DNA of 47,470 nt from DAHUYF01 sp035553515. Lineage in GTDB: Bacteria > Pseudomonadota > Alphaproteobacteria > ATCC43930 > CGMCC-115725. Under the pieces are notes generated by a model that was not told where the DNA came from, did no database searches, and worked only from the letters and a program-made list of their open reading frames with translations. Location of the stretch: the NCBI GenBank assembly GCA_035553515.1, contig DATNDG010000147.1, forward strand, positions 1 to 47,470, in the 5' to 3' direction. Below are positions 7,812-14,770 of this stretch, piece after piece (position 1 is the stretch's first letter; every line of letters begins with the position of its first letter). The position numbers were made by a program, and so were the translations under genes.

Positions 7812-8243
7812 ATGGTCGCCAGTCCCATCGTGTGGGTTCTGAGCGGGCTCCTGCTGACCCTGATCTCGGCTCCCGCCTTTGCGGCTCCGGTGCGCATTGA
7901 AATCCAGGGCGTCGTGAAATCCGCCGGCACGATCCACATCGCGCTGTTTCATGACGCAAAAAGCTGGGACAGCGAGGATGCCGACTCCACGGTTCAAGTT
8001 CCTGCGCTGCCTGGAACGACGGTCGCGCTGCTGGATCTGCCGCCGGGCGACTACGCGTTTTTCATCTACGATGACGTCAACGGCAACGGCAAACTCGACA
8101 AAACCTGGGTCGGATTTCCCGATGAACCCTACGCCTTCAGCAACAACTTCAGGCTACAGTTTTCCAAGCCAAGTTTTCGAGATTTGAAATTCACCGTTTC
8201 CGCGCAGGGCGCAATCCAGGTCATTCAACTGGTTGAACCGTAA
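7812..8243 (+). CDS. DUF2141 secreted protein
   Basis: A 143-residue protein with a clear Sec signal peptide (hydrophobic LSGLLLTLISAPAFA, cleavage before APVRIE). It is followed by a DUF2141 beta-sandwich domain with the typical LPPGDYAFFIYDDVNGNGKLD segment and GFPDEPYAFSNN. It is probably periplasmic or surface-exposed. The ATG at 7812 fits the signal peptide; a longer frame from a TTG at 7764 would put 16 extra residues ahead of it. Function of the family unknown. Confidence 0.85.
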   Translation: MVASPIVWVLSGLLLTLISAPAFAAPVRIEIQGVVKSAGTIHIALFHDAKSWDSEDADSTVQVPALPGTTVALLDLPPGDYAFFIYDDVNGNGKLDKTWVGFPDEPYAFSNNFRLQFSKPSFRDLKFTVSAQGAIQVIQLVEP

Positions 8244-8304
8244 GTCGGGCTCGGGCTCTTAAATTCGAGCTGAGGCTCTATCCAGGTTGCTGCCGGCGGA
8301 AAGG

Positions 8305-8520
8305 CTAGCTTGAGCGCCGAGTTTCACGCAGGAGACGATCCCGGTGCTCTACTGCCAAGCTGAGGGTGCGGCGGAAGCTGTCGAGTAGCAGGCAGCCAAT
8401 CCTCACTCCTTCCACATCGCCCATCCCATCCAGCCCGCGCACTATCTTCTCCTGCAGCGCCACTATCCTGCTGAAAGCGGCGACGTGACGTTCGGCGATC
8501 TCTAGCCGCGTCTCAGGCAT
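8305..8520 (-). CDS. Small helical protein, tandem paralogue A (71 aa)
   Basis: Helical protein with the core ERHVAAFSRIVALQE, GMGDVEG and LAVEHRDRLL. The same core occurs in the next gene upstream (8571-8822: MRHVALFERAVLRA, DLGDVEG, IAVDRLLRLL). The two are a diverged tandem duplication, transcribed together on the minus strand with a 50-base gap. No membrane helix or signal. Function unknown. Confidence 0.6.
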   Translation of the reverse strand: MPETRLEIAERHVAAFSRIVALQEKIVRGLDGMGDVEGVRIGCLLLDSFRRTLSLAVEHRDRLLRETRRSS

Positions 8521-8570
8521 CGCCAGTCACACCAGCACCTCTAGAACGCGATACCGCGCAGAAGTCCTAA

Positions 8571-8822
8571 TCAGACGAGGTTCGACTCGGCCCGAGTGGC
8601 TTCGTGAAGTAGCCGCAACAGCCGATCGACCGCAATTCGGTGCGAGTGTTGGACAGTGGATAGGTGCCCGCGGCCGAATTCCGCACCCTCGACGTCGCCG
8701 AGATCTTCCATAACGTTGAGCAGGGAAGCCGCTCGCAGGACCGCTCTCTCGAAAAGCGCCACGTGGCGCATCGAGACGACGATCGAGGCTGCGGAGCGCT
8801 GGGCGTATCTGAAGGAAACCAT
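8571..8822 (-). CDS. Small helical protein, tandem paralogue B (83 aa)
   Basis: Paralogue of the gene at 8305-8520, sharing RHVA.F.R.V, the D(L/M)GDVEG turn and a basic C-terminal helix. The ATG at 8822 is chosen because it gives an N-terminal length similar to the paralogue. The ribosome site is weak and an internal ATG before RHVALF is possible. A longer open frame upstream (to 9020) is Arg-rich and not protein-like. Confidence 0.5.
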   Translation of the reverse strand: MVSFRYAQRSAASIVVSMRHVALFERAVLRAASLLNVMEDLGDVEGAEFGRGHLSTVQHSHRIAVDRLLRLLHEATRAESNLV

Positions 8823-9058
8823 CTCAGATGTGGCGGAATGACGCGGCTTTCCTGGTCTACGCGATGCATCAAAGCCATAAAGGCGCGCGCAGACAAAGTG
8901 GCGTGGTTGATGTTGGGAAACGGTCGCAAACCGCGCGCGTAACACGGGCGTTTGATTTCCTTTGATTAAATGTGAGCTGCGGAGAGGGGCGCCCTTGACG
9001 CGTCGCCGGCTAAGCTTCAACTCCTCGCGTCGGGGGACATCAGCAGCCGGAGGCCGCT

Positions 9059-9280
9059 ATGCCCGACATCGACCCTCTCTCCTTCGCCATTGCCTACGCG
9101 CTAACGCACAAGACTGGCGGCGCCCTCAAGAGGGCTGTCCGCTCCTTGCCTGACGACGATCTCGACCGTGCGGCGCAGATTGTCGCCGACCATCTGAGAT
9201 CTTCCGGCTGGCGCCATGTGCCCGTGGCGATCGCGACGGGCGATCAGTTTCCCGGTGCGAGCCCACCGCGCCAGCCCTGA
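9059..9280 (+). CDS. Hypothetical protein (73 aa)
   Basis: The ATG at 9059 follows CCGGAGGCCGCT, a strong ribosome site. The protein starts MPDIDPLSFAIAYALTHKTGG, has a helical acidic middle (LPDDDLDRAAQIVADHL) and a Pro/Gly-rich tail. Its 3' end faces the broken gene at 9244-9674 on the other strand. No family recognised. Confidence 0.6.
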   Translation: MPDIDPLSFAIAYALTHKTGGALKRAVRSLPDDDLDRAAQIVADHLRSSGWRHVPVAIATGDQFPGASPPRQP

Positions 9281-9674
9281 TCTCCTGCGCCATCCTGTCG
9301 GCGGCGCGCAGCACGGTGCCCAGCGCCGCCGGCGTGGCCGCATAGCGCGCGCAGCTCCTCGAATCGCCGCTGCCAAGCGCGATCGCCGCGGCACCGCTCG
9401 CAGAGGCCACGCAACGCAAGCCGCGCGACCAGCTCCTCGCGCTCGGAAAGGGACGCGAGCAATTGGAGCAGCTCGGGGTCGTAGAGCGAGGCCAATTTCA
9501 GCGACAGCGTGCCGCGATCGCGTAGATTCCGCGCACCAGCGCCTCGGCCTCGACCATCGGCTCCGGCCCGAGCGCCTCGTCATTGGCGACGGCGCCCGGC
9601 GGCGCGCATTCCTCGCCGGCAGCACGGATCACAGAGAGCGCAGCCCAGAGCTGGGCGCGTGGGTTTTCTGGCAT
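9244..9674 (-). pseudogene. Frameshifted small gene (unknown family)
   Basis: Read on the minus strand from the ATG at 9674, a protein-like frame (MPENPRAQLWAALSVI, ending EALVRGIY) stops at 9498. A different frame continues at once with RDRGTLSLKLASLYDPELLQ and SEREELVARLALRGLCERC. A further frame then reads YAATPAALGTVLRAADRMAQ. Joining the three segments needs two single-base frame changes (near 9516 and 9345) and gives one coherent helical protein of about 140 residues. It is either a decayed gene or sequencing indels; neighbouring long genes are intact, favouring decay. Confidence 0.55.
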
Positions 9675-9793
9675 GCGCCCGATATGGGCATCGGCCTGCC
9701 AGCGCACTAGGTTGCGCCGCGGGTGCGGCGGGCACTCGCGGGTAACTCTGGCCCTACCGGCTGCCAGGCACCCGGCGCTCTGGGCCGAAGGAG

Positions 9794-9820
9794 AAAAGCC
9801 CCGCCCGGTGAGGGCGGGGC
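9794..9820 (-). terminator. Rho-independent terminator after the PRC-barrel gene
   Basis: GCCCCGCC (9798-9805) pairs with GGCGGGGC (9813-9820) around a short loop. On the minus strand the hairpin is followed by CTTTTC. It lies about 37 bases beyond the PRC-barrel stop codon. Confidence 0.85.
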
Positions 9821-9856
9821 GAGCATGACTGTCCCAGCATTGATCCCGACGAGGGT

Positions 9857-10216
9857 TCAGACGGCCGAGACACCGTAGTAATCGCGGATCTGTTTGCTCC
9901 ATTGCGGGTCCGCCATGTCCGGCGGATTGTTCGCGTCGAAGCTGGGAGCCCCTTTCAGCCGATCTTCCGGAATGTCCACTGCGTAGGCATCGTGAGTCGT
10001 GTCGTATTTCAATACTTCCCACGGCAGAGCGAACAGCTTACCGCCCAGCCCCAAAACGCTCCCATACTTCAACACGGCGTAGGCCACATTTCCGGTGATC
10101 TTGTCGATCATGATCTCGGAAATGTGCCCCAGATCATCCCCCTTACGATTGACCACCGCGGTTCCCTCGACCTTATCGGCCGAGATCAACCGACCTTTCT
10201 CGCCTGATATGGCCAT
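9857..10216 (-). CDS. PRC-barrel domain protein
   Basis: A 119-residue protein. Residues about 9-75 are a PRC-barrel (RLISADKVEGTAVVNRKGDD, GHISEIMIDKITGNVAYAVL, FALPWEVLKYD). The tail PQWSKQIRDYYGV is typical of stand-alone alphaproteobacterial PRC proteins. The ATG at 10216 is chosen because GGAGG lies seven bases upstream; the ATGs at 10234/10231 would include that ribosome site inside the coding region. A strong terminator follows at 9794-9820. Such proteins are often stress-induced; function unknown. Confidence 0.9.
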   Translation of the reverse strand: MAISGEKGRLISADKVEGTAVVNRKGDDLGHISEIMIDKITGNVAYAVLKYGSVLGLGGKLFALPWEVLKYDTTHDAYAVDIPEDRLKGAPSFDANNPPDMADPQWSKQIRDYYGVSAV

Positions 10217-10342
10217 GCTGCGGCCCTCCATCATCTTGCTATTTCGCGAACGGCCGAGGGCAGTTGTCGTGCGCGGCGGTCACCTGCGATTGCCTGGCGA
10301 GGCCGGGATTCATCAATCATTCCAAAAGCGAGCCCGCAAAAG

Positions 10343-10375
10343 AAAAAGCCCCGCCGAAGCGGGGCCAGTTTTTGC
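10343..10375. terminator. Bidirectional hairpin terminator
   Basis: GCCCCGC (10348-10354), loop CGAA, GCGGGGC (10359-10365). It is flanked by an A-run on the left and TTTTT on the right, so it can terminate on either strand. It lies between the PRC-barrel gene and the helical gene at 10499-10699. On the minus strand it would serve as that gene's terminator. Confidence 0.75.
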
Positions 10376-10498
10376 ACTCTTGGGGACTAACGCCGGCCCC
10401 GAGCGGCCAGTTCTCTGCCGCCGTCGCTGCGGATCAAGGAACATGCTTCGGGACCAGACACAGCGCCAGGGCGCTCAGGCGTAGCCGCCGCAAGATAG

Positions 10499-10699
10499 TT
10501 AGCTTGGCCCCGACCTCAGCAACCCGGCCATCCGGTTGAGACGCGCCTCGAGATTGTTCGCGAGCTTGTCGTAGTTCTCGGCCACCTCAAGGAGCGTCTT
10601 CCTGGATTCGCGATTGCCGAAACCATCGGCGAGCCTCCGGACCGCTTCAGCCCGTGACCGCCAGCGCCGAACGTCGTCCCAAGATTCCATGGCCGGCAT
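10499..10699 (-). CDS. Small helical protein of the RxLA family (66 aa)
   Basis: Clear member of the local family: DVRRWRSRAEAVRRLADGF, RKTLLEVAENYDKLANNLEARL. The ATG at 10699 has GGAG five bases upstream; the longer frame to 10759 has no ribosome site. Two amphipathic helices linked by a short turn, no membrane segment. The nearest relatives in the window are 318-530 (same RRWR opening) and 16194-16370 (same TLFEIADNYDQLA motif). Function unknown. Confidence 0.75.
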   Translation of the reverse strand: MPAMESWDDVRRWRSRAEAVRRLADGFGNRESRKTLLEVAENYDKLANNLEARLNRMAGLLRSGPS

Positions 10700-10783
10700 G
10701 CGCCTCCACGCCACCGGAAATCGCGATGGTAGAATAGAGCTAGTCTTGATTTGGGACAATCTCGATTGGGACGGTTTCGACCG

Positions 10784-10948
10784 CTAGCCCGCTTCGCGGT
10801 CGGTCTCGGCGGCTTCCTGGCGCTCTCTCTGCGCGGCGTCCCGGTCCATCTCGTGCGCCATGACCAAAAGGCGGTCGCGCATTGCCTCAGACCGCGTAGT
10901 CAGCGCGAGACGGCGGCACTGTTCGGCGTATTGGCGCAGCGTAGGCAT
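10784..10948 (-). CDS. Small helical protein of the RxLA family (54 aa)
   Basis: Contains LRQYAEQCRRLALTTRSEAM followed by RDRLLVMAHEMDRDAAQRE, the most typical form of the family in this window. Start at the ATG at 10948 is inferred from the usual distance to YAEQCRRLA; a GTG at 10975 is possible. No clear ribosome site. Function unknown. Confidence 0.6.
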   Translation of the reverse strand: MPTLRQYAEQCRRLALTTRSEAMRDRLLVMAHEMDRDAAQRERQEAAETDREAG

Positions 10949-11309
10949 TGGGTTGGTCCAAAGTATACCAGCCACAACGAACGGCTCAACCGCCCCAAAA
11001 GTTGCATACGACTAACTCGGCCGAAGCTTGCTACCGAACTCAGTAGCCCGCCACAGGGCTAACGAAAAGCCGCCCGGCTGGGGAAAGCCGGGCGGTAGAT
11101 CGGTGATGTTGCCGTTGCGGTTCCTGTCTCTGGGGGAGAGGAGAACCATAGGGACAACACACCGCTTTCGGTGAGCGTTCCGATACGCTCACGCGAAGCT
11201 AAGCCGATCGTGTTGTGAGCTGCCGCGAGCGCAGAAGCTGGGAACTGCGATGCGCAACCGTATTGAGCGTTGAAGCGCGTCGGGGGCGTCAGCATAAGGC
11301 GAACGAGTA
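10949..11309. other. Gap holding a terminator and a leader region
   Basis: No gene supported. It contains the hairpin at 11065-11096 and, further right, an inverted repeat in GTGAGCGTTCCGATACGCTCAC near 11171. The latter could form a small hairpin upstream of the membrane protein at 11310. Confidence 0.5.
11065..11096 (-). terminator. Hairpin terminator (minus strand)
   Basis: CCGCCCGGCT (11070-11079) pairs with AGCCGGGCGG (11086-11095) around a six-base loop. Read on the minus strand the hairpin is followed by TTTTC. No supported minus-strand gene lies directly upstream of it. It may be a leftover, or mark an unrecognised transcript. Confidence 0.65.
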
Positions 11310-11528
11310 ATGCGCGTTACCGTACGCTCACGGGCCTTGATCGTTGTCGGGTTCCTTGCATTTCTGGTCGCGCTCCTCATCGTTGTGCTTACCCTCCCGG
11401 TCCACCAGACGCGGAAAACTGATACCGCAGCCCGGGGCATTCAGACTCACGAAGTAGACCCGCACCCCAGCATGGGCCCCGTTCCTCCACCAGCGGCGGT
11501 TCCGCCAGCGGCAAAGTCATCGCGATAG
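11310..11528 (+). CDS. Small single-pass membrane protein with Pro-rich tail
   Basis: A 72-residue protein with one strong transmembrane helix (ALIVVGFLAFLVALLIVVL) after a basic N-terminus. A soluble tail follows, ending PVPPPAAVPPAAKSSR. Topology by the positive-inside rule: N-terminus in the cytoplasm, tail in the periplasm. AAGG lies about nine bases before the ATG. No family recognised. Confidence 0.55.
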   Translation: MRVTVRSRALIVVGFLAFLVALLIVVLTLPVHQTRKTDTAARGIQTHEVDPHPSMGPVPPPAAVPPAAKSSR

Positions 11529-11658
11529 GGCGCCGCCTTTGGCCTGAGCGCGGCCAAAATGTCACACCAGATCAGAATGTTGCGCGCTCCTTTTCCGATT
11601 CACGACTCGACGACCAGCATCATTGGATGCTCGAAAGGCAACCTATGAGGAGGATGCG

Positions 11659-11874
11659 GTGTCGGCGGACCTTGGGTGGCGCATTGCGATGCTCGGCGCC
11701 GTGTTCCTTATCGATTTGGTGGTGTTCATGGGACTCTGCCGCGAAGAGCTGCGCGACTGGCACCGGGCTCGAGACAACGCGCCAACTGACGAGGCCGCGA
11801 CAGCGCTGCCGGAGGCGAGCTTACCGTCACTGCCGCGCGTCGGTCACAACACGCTCCGGCAGGTCAGCGGCTAG
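11659..11874 (+). CDS. Small membrane protein (71 aa, GTG start)
   Basis: The GTG at 11659 follows GAGGAGGATGCG, a strong ribosome site that decides the start over a TTG at 11623. The protein has one hydrophobic helix (MLGAVFLIDLVVFMGL), a charged segment (CREELRDWHRARD) and an Ala/Pro-rich tail. Function unknown. Confidence 0.6.
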   Translation: MSADLGWRIAMLGAVFLIDLVVFMGLCREELRDWHRARDNAPTDEAATALPEASLPSLPRVGHNTLRQVSG

Positions 11875-11912
11875 GGCTGGGCTCGAGGATGAAGCGCGCC
11901 CATCTAAGCCGC

Positions 11913-11990
11913 TCATATGACGTGGAAAACGTAAAGCAGAATGATGATCGGAATGGGAATGCCAAGGAGCCAGAGAAGAATAGTGCGCAT
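11913..11990 (-). CDS. 25-aa hydrophobic microprotein
   Basis: The peptide begins MRTILLWLLGIPIPIIILL and ends in VFHVI. AGGTGA precedes the ATG at 11990. Peptides with this LLWLLGIPIPIIILL core are widespread in proteobacterial genomes as unannotated membrane microproteins. The conserved Gly-Ile-Pro-Ile-Pro centre argues that it is real. It probably inserts into the inner membrane; role unknown. Confidence 0.7.
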   Translation of the reverse strand: MRTILLWLLGIPIPIIILLYVFHVI

Positions 11991-12196
11991 GCGATCACCT
12001 CATTCTCCGAGAGAACATTCGACGATAGAGGTGCCACGGCGGAAGCTCGGATCTGCTTCCCGAACGACGGCGCCGCGCCAACAATCGTCGAGGCCGGTAG
12101 GGTCATCGAGTCTCGCGCGCCGCAGTGATCCAGAGCAGTTTTAGCATAGTCCATGTCTCAAGGACGGTCTGATCGATCACCTCGATGTTGCCGCGT

Positions 12197-12628
12197 CTAC
12201 TGTGCCGTATTCTCGTCGTTGACCGTCGCGGCTGGCGGCACGGATGAGCCATAGCCCTGGGTCGCGACACCCGTCGTGTTCAGCCCGAGTCTCTGCTCGG
12301 TCTGTCGGTCTAGCTGGCCGGTCTGTTGCAACCCGTACTTATCTTGGAACAGCAGTAGCGCCTGATGGGTCTTTGGTCCGTCGATGCCGTCAATTTTGCC
12401 CTTGTAAAGCCCTTCCGCGTTCAGTTTGTTTTGCGCTTGCATGATCTCGGTCTGCTGACGTTGGGCACTTTGCCCGTCAGACTTGTTCGCGTCGGCGCTG
12501 TTGGTAATTGCTCGCCCAGCATGCTGCATGTCCTGACCGGCGCCGGCCATCGTGTTGCACGCGCTGAGCATGCTCACGCCGCTAAGCAGCGTCAGAAGCA
12601 GGAAGAGCTTTCCCGAACAAGTTCCCAT
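12197..12628 (-). CDS. Entericidin-like lipoprotein fused to a peptidoglycan-binding domain
   Basis: A 143-residue protein starting at the ATG at 12628. The signal peptide ends in a lipobox (MLSAC) and is followed by NTMAGAGQDMQHAGRAI, the hallmark of entericidin EcnA/EcnB peptides. Residues about 60-115 are a PG_binding_1 domain (AQNKLNAEGLYKGKIDGIDG, ALLLFQDKYGLQQTGQLD). Entericidins alone are about 45 residues, so this is a fusion that would tether the peptide between outer membrane and cell wall. An EcfG-type promoter lies just upstream at 12666-12691. Confidence 0.85.
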   Translation of the reverse strand: MGTCSGKLFLLLTLLSGVSMLSACNTMAGAGQDMQHAGRAITNSADANKSDGQSAQRQQTEIMQAQNKLNAEGLYKGKIDGIDGPKTHQALLLFQDKYGLQQTGQLDRQTEQRLGLNTTGVATQGYGSSVPPAATVNDENTAQ

Positions 12629-12665
12629 CTTCTTATCCCCGCATCCGCTCTCGACACGTAGACGA

Positions 12666-12691
12666 AACACTGGTGATTGAGGCGCCGTTCC
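12666..12691 (-). promoter_or_regulatory. EcfG-type promoter for the entericidin-like lipoprotein
   Basis: On the minus strand: GGAAC (12691-12687), 17-base spacer, TGTT (12669-12666). The -10 box lies about 38 bases before the ATG at 12628. Only the first -10 base departs from the GGAAC-N16/17-CGTT consensus. Confidence 0.7.
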
Positions 12692-12884
12692 GGCGCGCTG
12701 ACGACTGCTTGGCTCCCAATGGACCGCGGGCCGCCGCTAAGTTACGTGATCACAATGTGATCAAGCTCGGTAGAATGTTCGCAGCTATGCTATGTGCGGT
12801 CGCTTGAGCTTGCCCTGGCGTGGTTACCAGGCCCCCAACAGCCGTGCCGATCACTGTTCCCGCTGCCGGGATGCCGATGACTCC

Positions 12885-13047
12885 TCAGGTGCCCCCGTTG
12901 CGCAAAGCCGAGCCGATCTTCTCGTCGATCTCACGGCCCATTTCTCGCGCCGCTGCTCTGGTCGCGATAGAACTGACGCAGCGCTACGGCGAGGTAGGCC
13001 CATTCCTCCAGCAAAAGCTCGACACTGACAGGCTTGCCCGTTTTCAT
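12885..13047 (-). pseudogene. Frameshifted small gene
   Basis: The ATG at 13047 has AGAGGTGAC just upstream and opens a convincing frame (MKTGKPVSVELLLEEW, LAVALRQFYRDQSS) that ends at 12931. The neighbouring frame continues coherently (AAREMGREIDEKIGSALRNG) to a stop at 12885. One base change in register near 12950 would join them into a protein of about 54 residues. Beyond the stop, in the same frame, a glycine-zipper-like stretch (TVIGTAVGGLV) runs to about 12760. Family unknown. Confidence 0.5.
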
Positions 13048-13294
13048 GTCACCTCTTATGCGGCTTTAGCCACCGCCTTGCTGTCGATCGTGCCGCTCTG
13101 GTCCTCGATTCTAGGCTCGTTCTTCACGCTGCGAACTCGCGTGCTAATCGAGAATGCGCGCAACGCTCAGCCCAGGATAGCTCAGCATAGCCGCCCGGCT
13201 TTCTTCTCGCTCTTTCCGCCGAACCGCTGGGTTTGCATTCGGCATTTCCCGACCCGTCTCTGTTCCTCGGGCAGAGGGCTTCGGAGTGACCGCA

Positions 13295-13528
13295 ATGCGT
13301 TTCGTCGTGGTATTCATAACATGCATGGTGAACCAACCCTGCGATGTCGTCTATCCTGCGCCGTATGAGGATTTCGCAACGCGCCCTGACTGCATGCAAC
13401 TAGCGGACTTATTCGACATCCCTGCTTTTCAAAAACCCAATCGGAAAATTACCTGCATGGCTGCACCTCCTAGCGCGGGAACAATCTGGTCTAATCGCGC
13501 GGCTGGCATGCGGTCGTCCAACCGTTAA
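13295..13528 (+). CDS. Cysteine-containing small protein (77 aa)
   Basis: The protein starts MRFVVVFITCMVNQPCDVV, then YPAPYEDFATRPDCMQLADLF and PNRKITCM, with four cysteines. The hydrophobic N-terminus followed by spaced cysteines recalls short rhizobial proteins of similar layout, but the match is weak. GGAG lies nine bases before the ATG. The 3' end overlaps, on the opposite strand, the gene fragment at 13491-13652. Confidence 0.4.
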   Translation: MRFVVVFITCMVNQPCDVVYPAPYEDFATRPDCMQLADLFDIPAFQKPNRKITCMAAPPSAGTIWSNRAAGMRSSNR

Positions 13529-13652
13529 GCTGGACGCTCGCGGCGATCCCAGCCGCCGTCCCTTCGGCAGCGTCAAGTGCGGCTTCCAGTGCCGGCCTGC
13601 AAGCGTCCCCCCCATCAGGCGCGACGAAGCCACTCCGCAGCAACTCCTCGAC
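13491..13652 (-). pseudogene. C-terminal fragment of a paralogue of the 15216-15524 gene
   Basis: On the minus strand, right after an in-frame TAA (13653-13655), the frame reads VEELLRSGFVAPDGG, then ALEAALDAAE. This matches VEELLLNGFLTPDREE and ALEAAVDAVQEE of the intact gene at 15216-15524, and the DNA is similar as well. There is no start codon and the upstream two thirds are missing. It is a truncated duplicate. Confidence 0.65.
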
Positions 13653-13659
13653 TTAGAGG

Positions 13660-13967
13660 GGTAGTTGTTGCATGCAGACGAAGCCTGCTTTCATTATTCG
13701 CGATGATCGTGGAGCGGTCTCGTGGCTGAGGAAGATCGAGCCCGTCGCACTTGGGGTGACCGCGAGCAAGCCATGCGGTGCTTAAGCAAGGGCGAAGCAC
13801 GCCGAGTGGCAGCGTCCATTAAGTTTAGTGGCGCTTGGACTATCGAGAGCGCATAGCTCACAACAGATCGCTTAGTTCGCCTCCGGTGAGCCGCCGGGTG
13901 CACCGCTTTGCGCTGATCTCGGGCGAGAAGAGTGAAGCGCGCGGCGAATGCCGCGCGCCCTCCAATT
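13660..13967. other. Gene-poor stretch with a degenerate duplicate
   Basis: No supported gene. Bases 13790-13818 match 14484-14512 (inside the gene at 14284-14523) at 26 of 29 positions, suggesting a relic of duplication. Bases 13937-13958 form a GCGCGCGGC / GCCGCGCGC hairpin downstream of the lipoprotein gene, possibly its terminator, though the T-tract is poor. Confidence 0.45.
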
Positions 13968-14147
13968 CTAGTCCCCGGTCAACGCGTGGCCAAGCACGCC
14001 GCCGCCAATCACGCCCGCGGCGGTCGCCGCCGTCTTGCCGCTGCCATGGCCAAACTGATTGCCGGCAAGACCCCCTGCACCGGCACCAACCAATGTGCCA
14101 CACGCGCTTAGCATGAGTGCAAAACTCGCTACTAACAGAAAGCGCAT
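13968..14147 (-). CDS. Glycine-zipper lipoprotein (59 aa, OsmB/SlyB-like)
   Basis: Starts at the ATG at 14147 with AGGAG upstream. A short signal peptide (RFLLVASFALMLSAC) ends in a lipobox. After the Cys come two Gly-rich segments (TLVGAGAGGLAGNQFG and ATAAGVIGGGVLGHAL) in the glycine-zipper 2TM pattern seen in OsmB and SlyB-type outer-membrane lipoproteins. A GC hairpin follows at 13937-13958. Probably an envelope-stress lipoprotein. Confidence 0.75.
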   Translation of the reverse strand: MRFLLVASFALMLSACGTLVGAGAGGLAGNQFGHGSGKTAATAAGVIGGGVLGHALTGD

Positions 14148-14283
14148 AACGCAGTCTCCTAGTTGCTACGGTAAGGGAACGATGGCACGAGCGGGCACGC
14201 TCACCGCGCAACTAGCGGGGACGTTCAGCGCTGGTGTATCGCGATCTCAATCGAGGAAATCGCAGGACTTCGACGCAGGCATT

Positions 14284-14523
14284 TCATTGTTCTTCTGCCG
14301 GCTTCCTGACCTCTACAAGAGCACCATCCTCGGTAAAGACGAATTGGCAGAGATAGTCGCTGGCCCCTTTGGGAAAGATATCCACCACAAAGCCATCGTT
14401 ACGCTGATCGAAGCCAAATCCGATGCCCGCGTCGATCAGCATACTGACCAGGTCCTTTATCGCGCTGGCGTACCCTGTCACTTGGGCGAACCGCGCCGAG
14501 TGGGAGCGTCCAAGATCGCTCAC
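14284..14523 (-). CDS. Hypothetical protein (79 aa), coupled to 14520-14750
   Basis: A soluble alpha/beta protein: ASAIKDLVSMLIDAGIGFGF, then DGFVVDIFPKGA and CQFVFTEDGALVEVRKP. Its ATG overlaps the stop of the upstream helical gene (ATGA), so the pair is translationally coupled. No family recognised. A degenerate copy of part of its 5' end lies at 13790-13818. Confidence 0.65.
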   Translation of the reverse strand: MSDLGRSHSARFAQVTGYASAIKDLVSMLIDAGIGFGFDQRNDGFVVDIFPKGASDYLCQFVFTEDGALVEVRKPAEEQ

Positions 14524-14750
14524 CGCTTTGGCCGTCGGTCTGACTTCGCTCTCCGGCGGGGTTGGGGACGCATGATTGATGAGTTGGAACTCTTCAATCG
14601 GGTCTCCATCGCATCGGCCATCTGCTCATAGGTCTCGGCGATCCTGACCATGGTGTCCTGGGTCACCGGCCCCGTGAATTCGTCCGCCACAGCGCGTATC
14701 TCGGCGGCTCGCTTCCGAAGCAAGTCCACCTGCTCCCAACTCATCGACAT
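14520..14750 (-). CDS. Small helical protein of the RxLA family (76 aa)
   Basis: Family pattern: WEQVDLLRKRAAEIRAVADEF, a linker, then MVRIAETYEQMADAMETRL and a strongly basic tail (RPQPRRRAKSDRRPKR) that may bind nucleic acid. First gene of a two-gene unit with 14284-14523. A near-consensus EcfG promoter lies 21 bases upstream (14771-14796). Confidence 0.7.
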   Translation of the reverse strand: MSMSWEQVDLLRKRAAEIRAVADEFTGPVTQDTMVRIAETYEQMADAMETRLKSSNSSIMRPQPRRRAKSDRRPKR

Positions 14751-14770
14751 GAGTACCCCCGCGACAGCCT

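Noticed and set aside
11059..11295. 78-codon minus-strand frame upstream of a terminator
   Set aside because: No ribosome site, no protein-like pattern, and its 3' end lies inside the terminator hairpin.
12792..13028. Frame starting MCGRLSL, reminiscent of SRAP (HMCES/YedK) proteins
   Set aside because: Only the first seven residues match; nothing of the SRAP core follows and no ribosome site is present.
13858..14211. 117-codon minus-strand frame over the glycine-zipper lipoprotein
   Set aside because: Different frame, Arg/Trp/Cys-rich, no ribosome site; the 13968-14147 frame has a signal peptide, lipobox and AGGAG.
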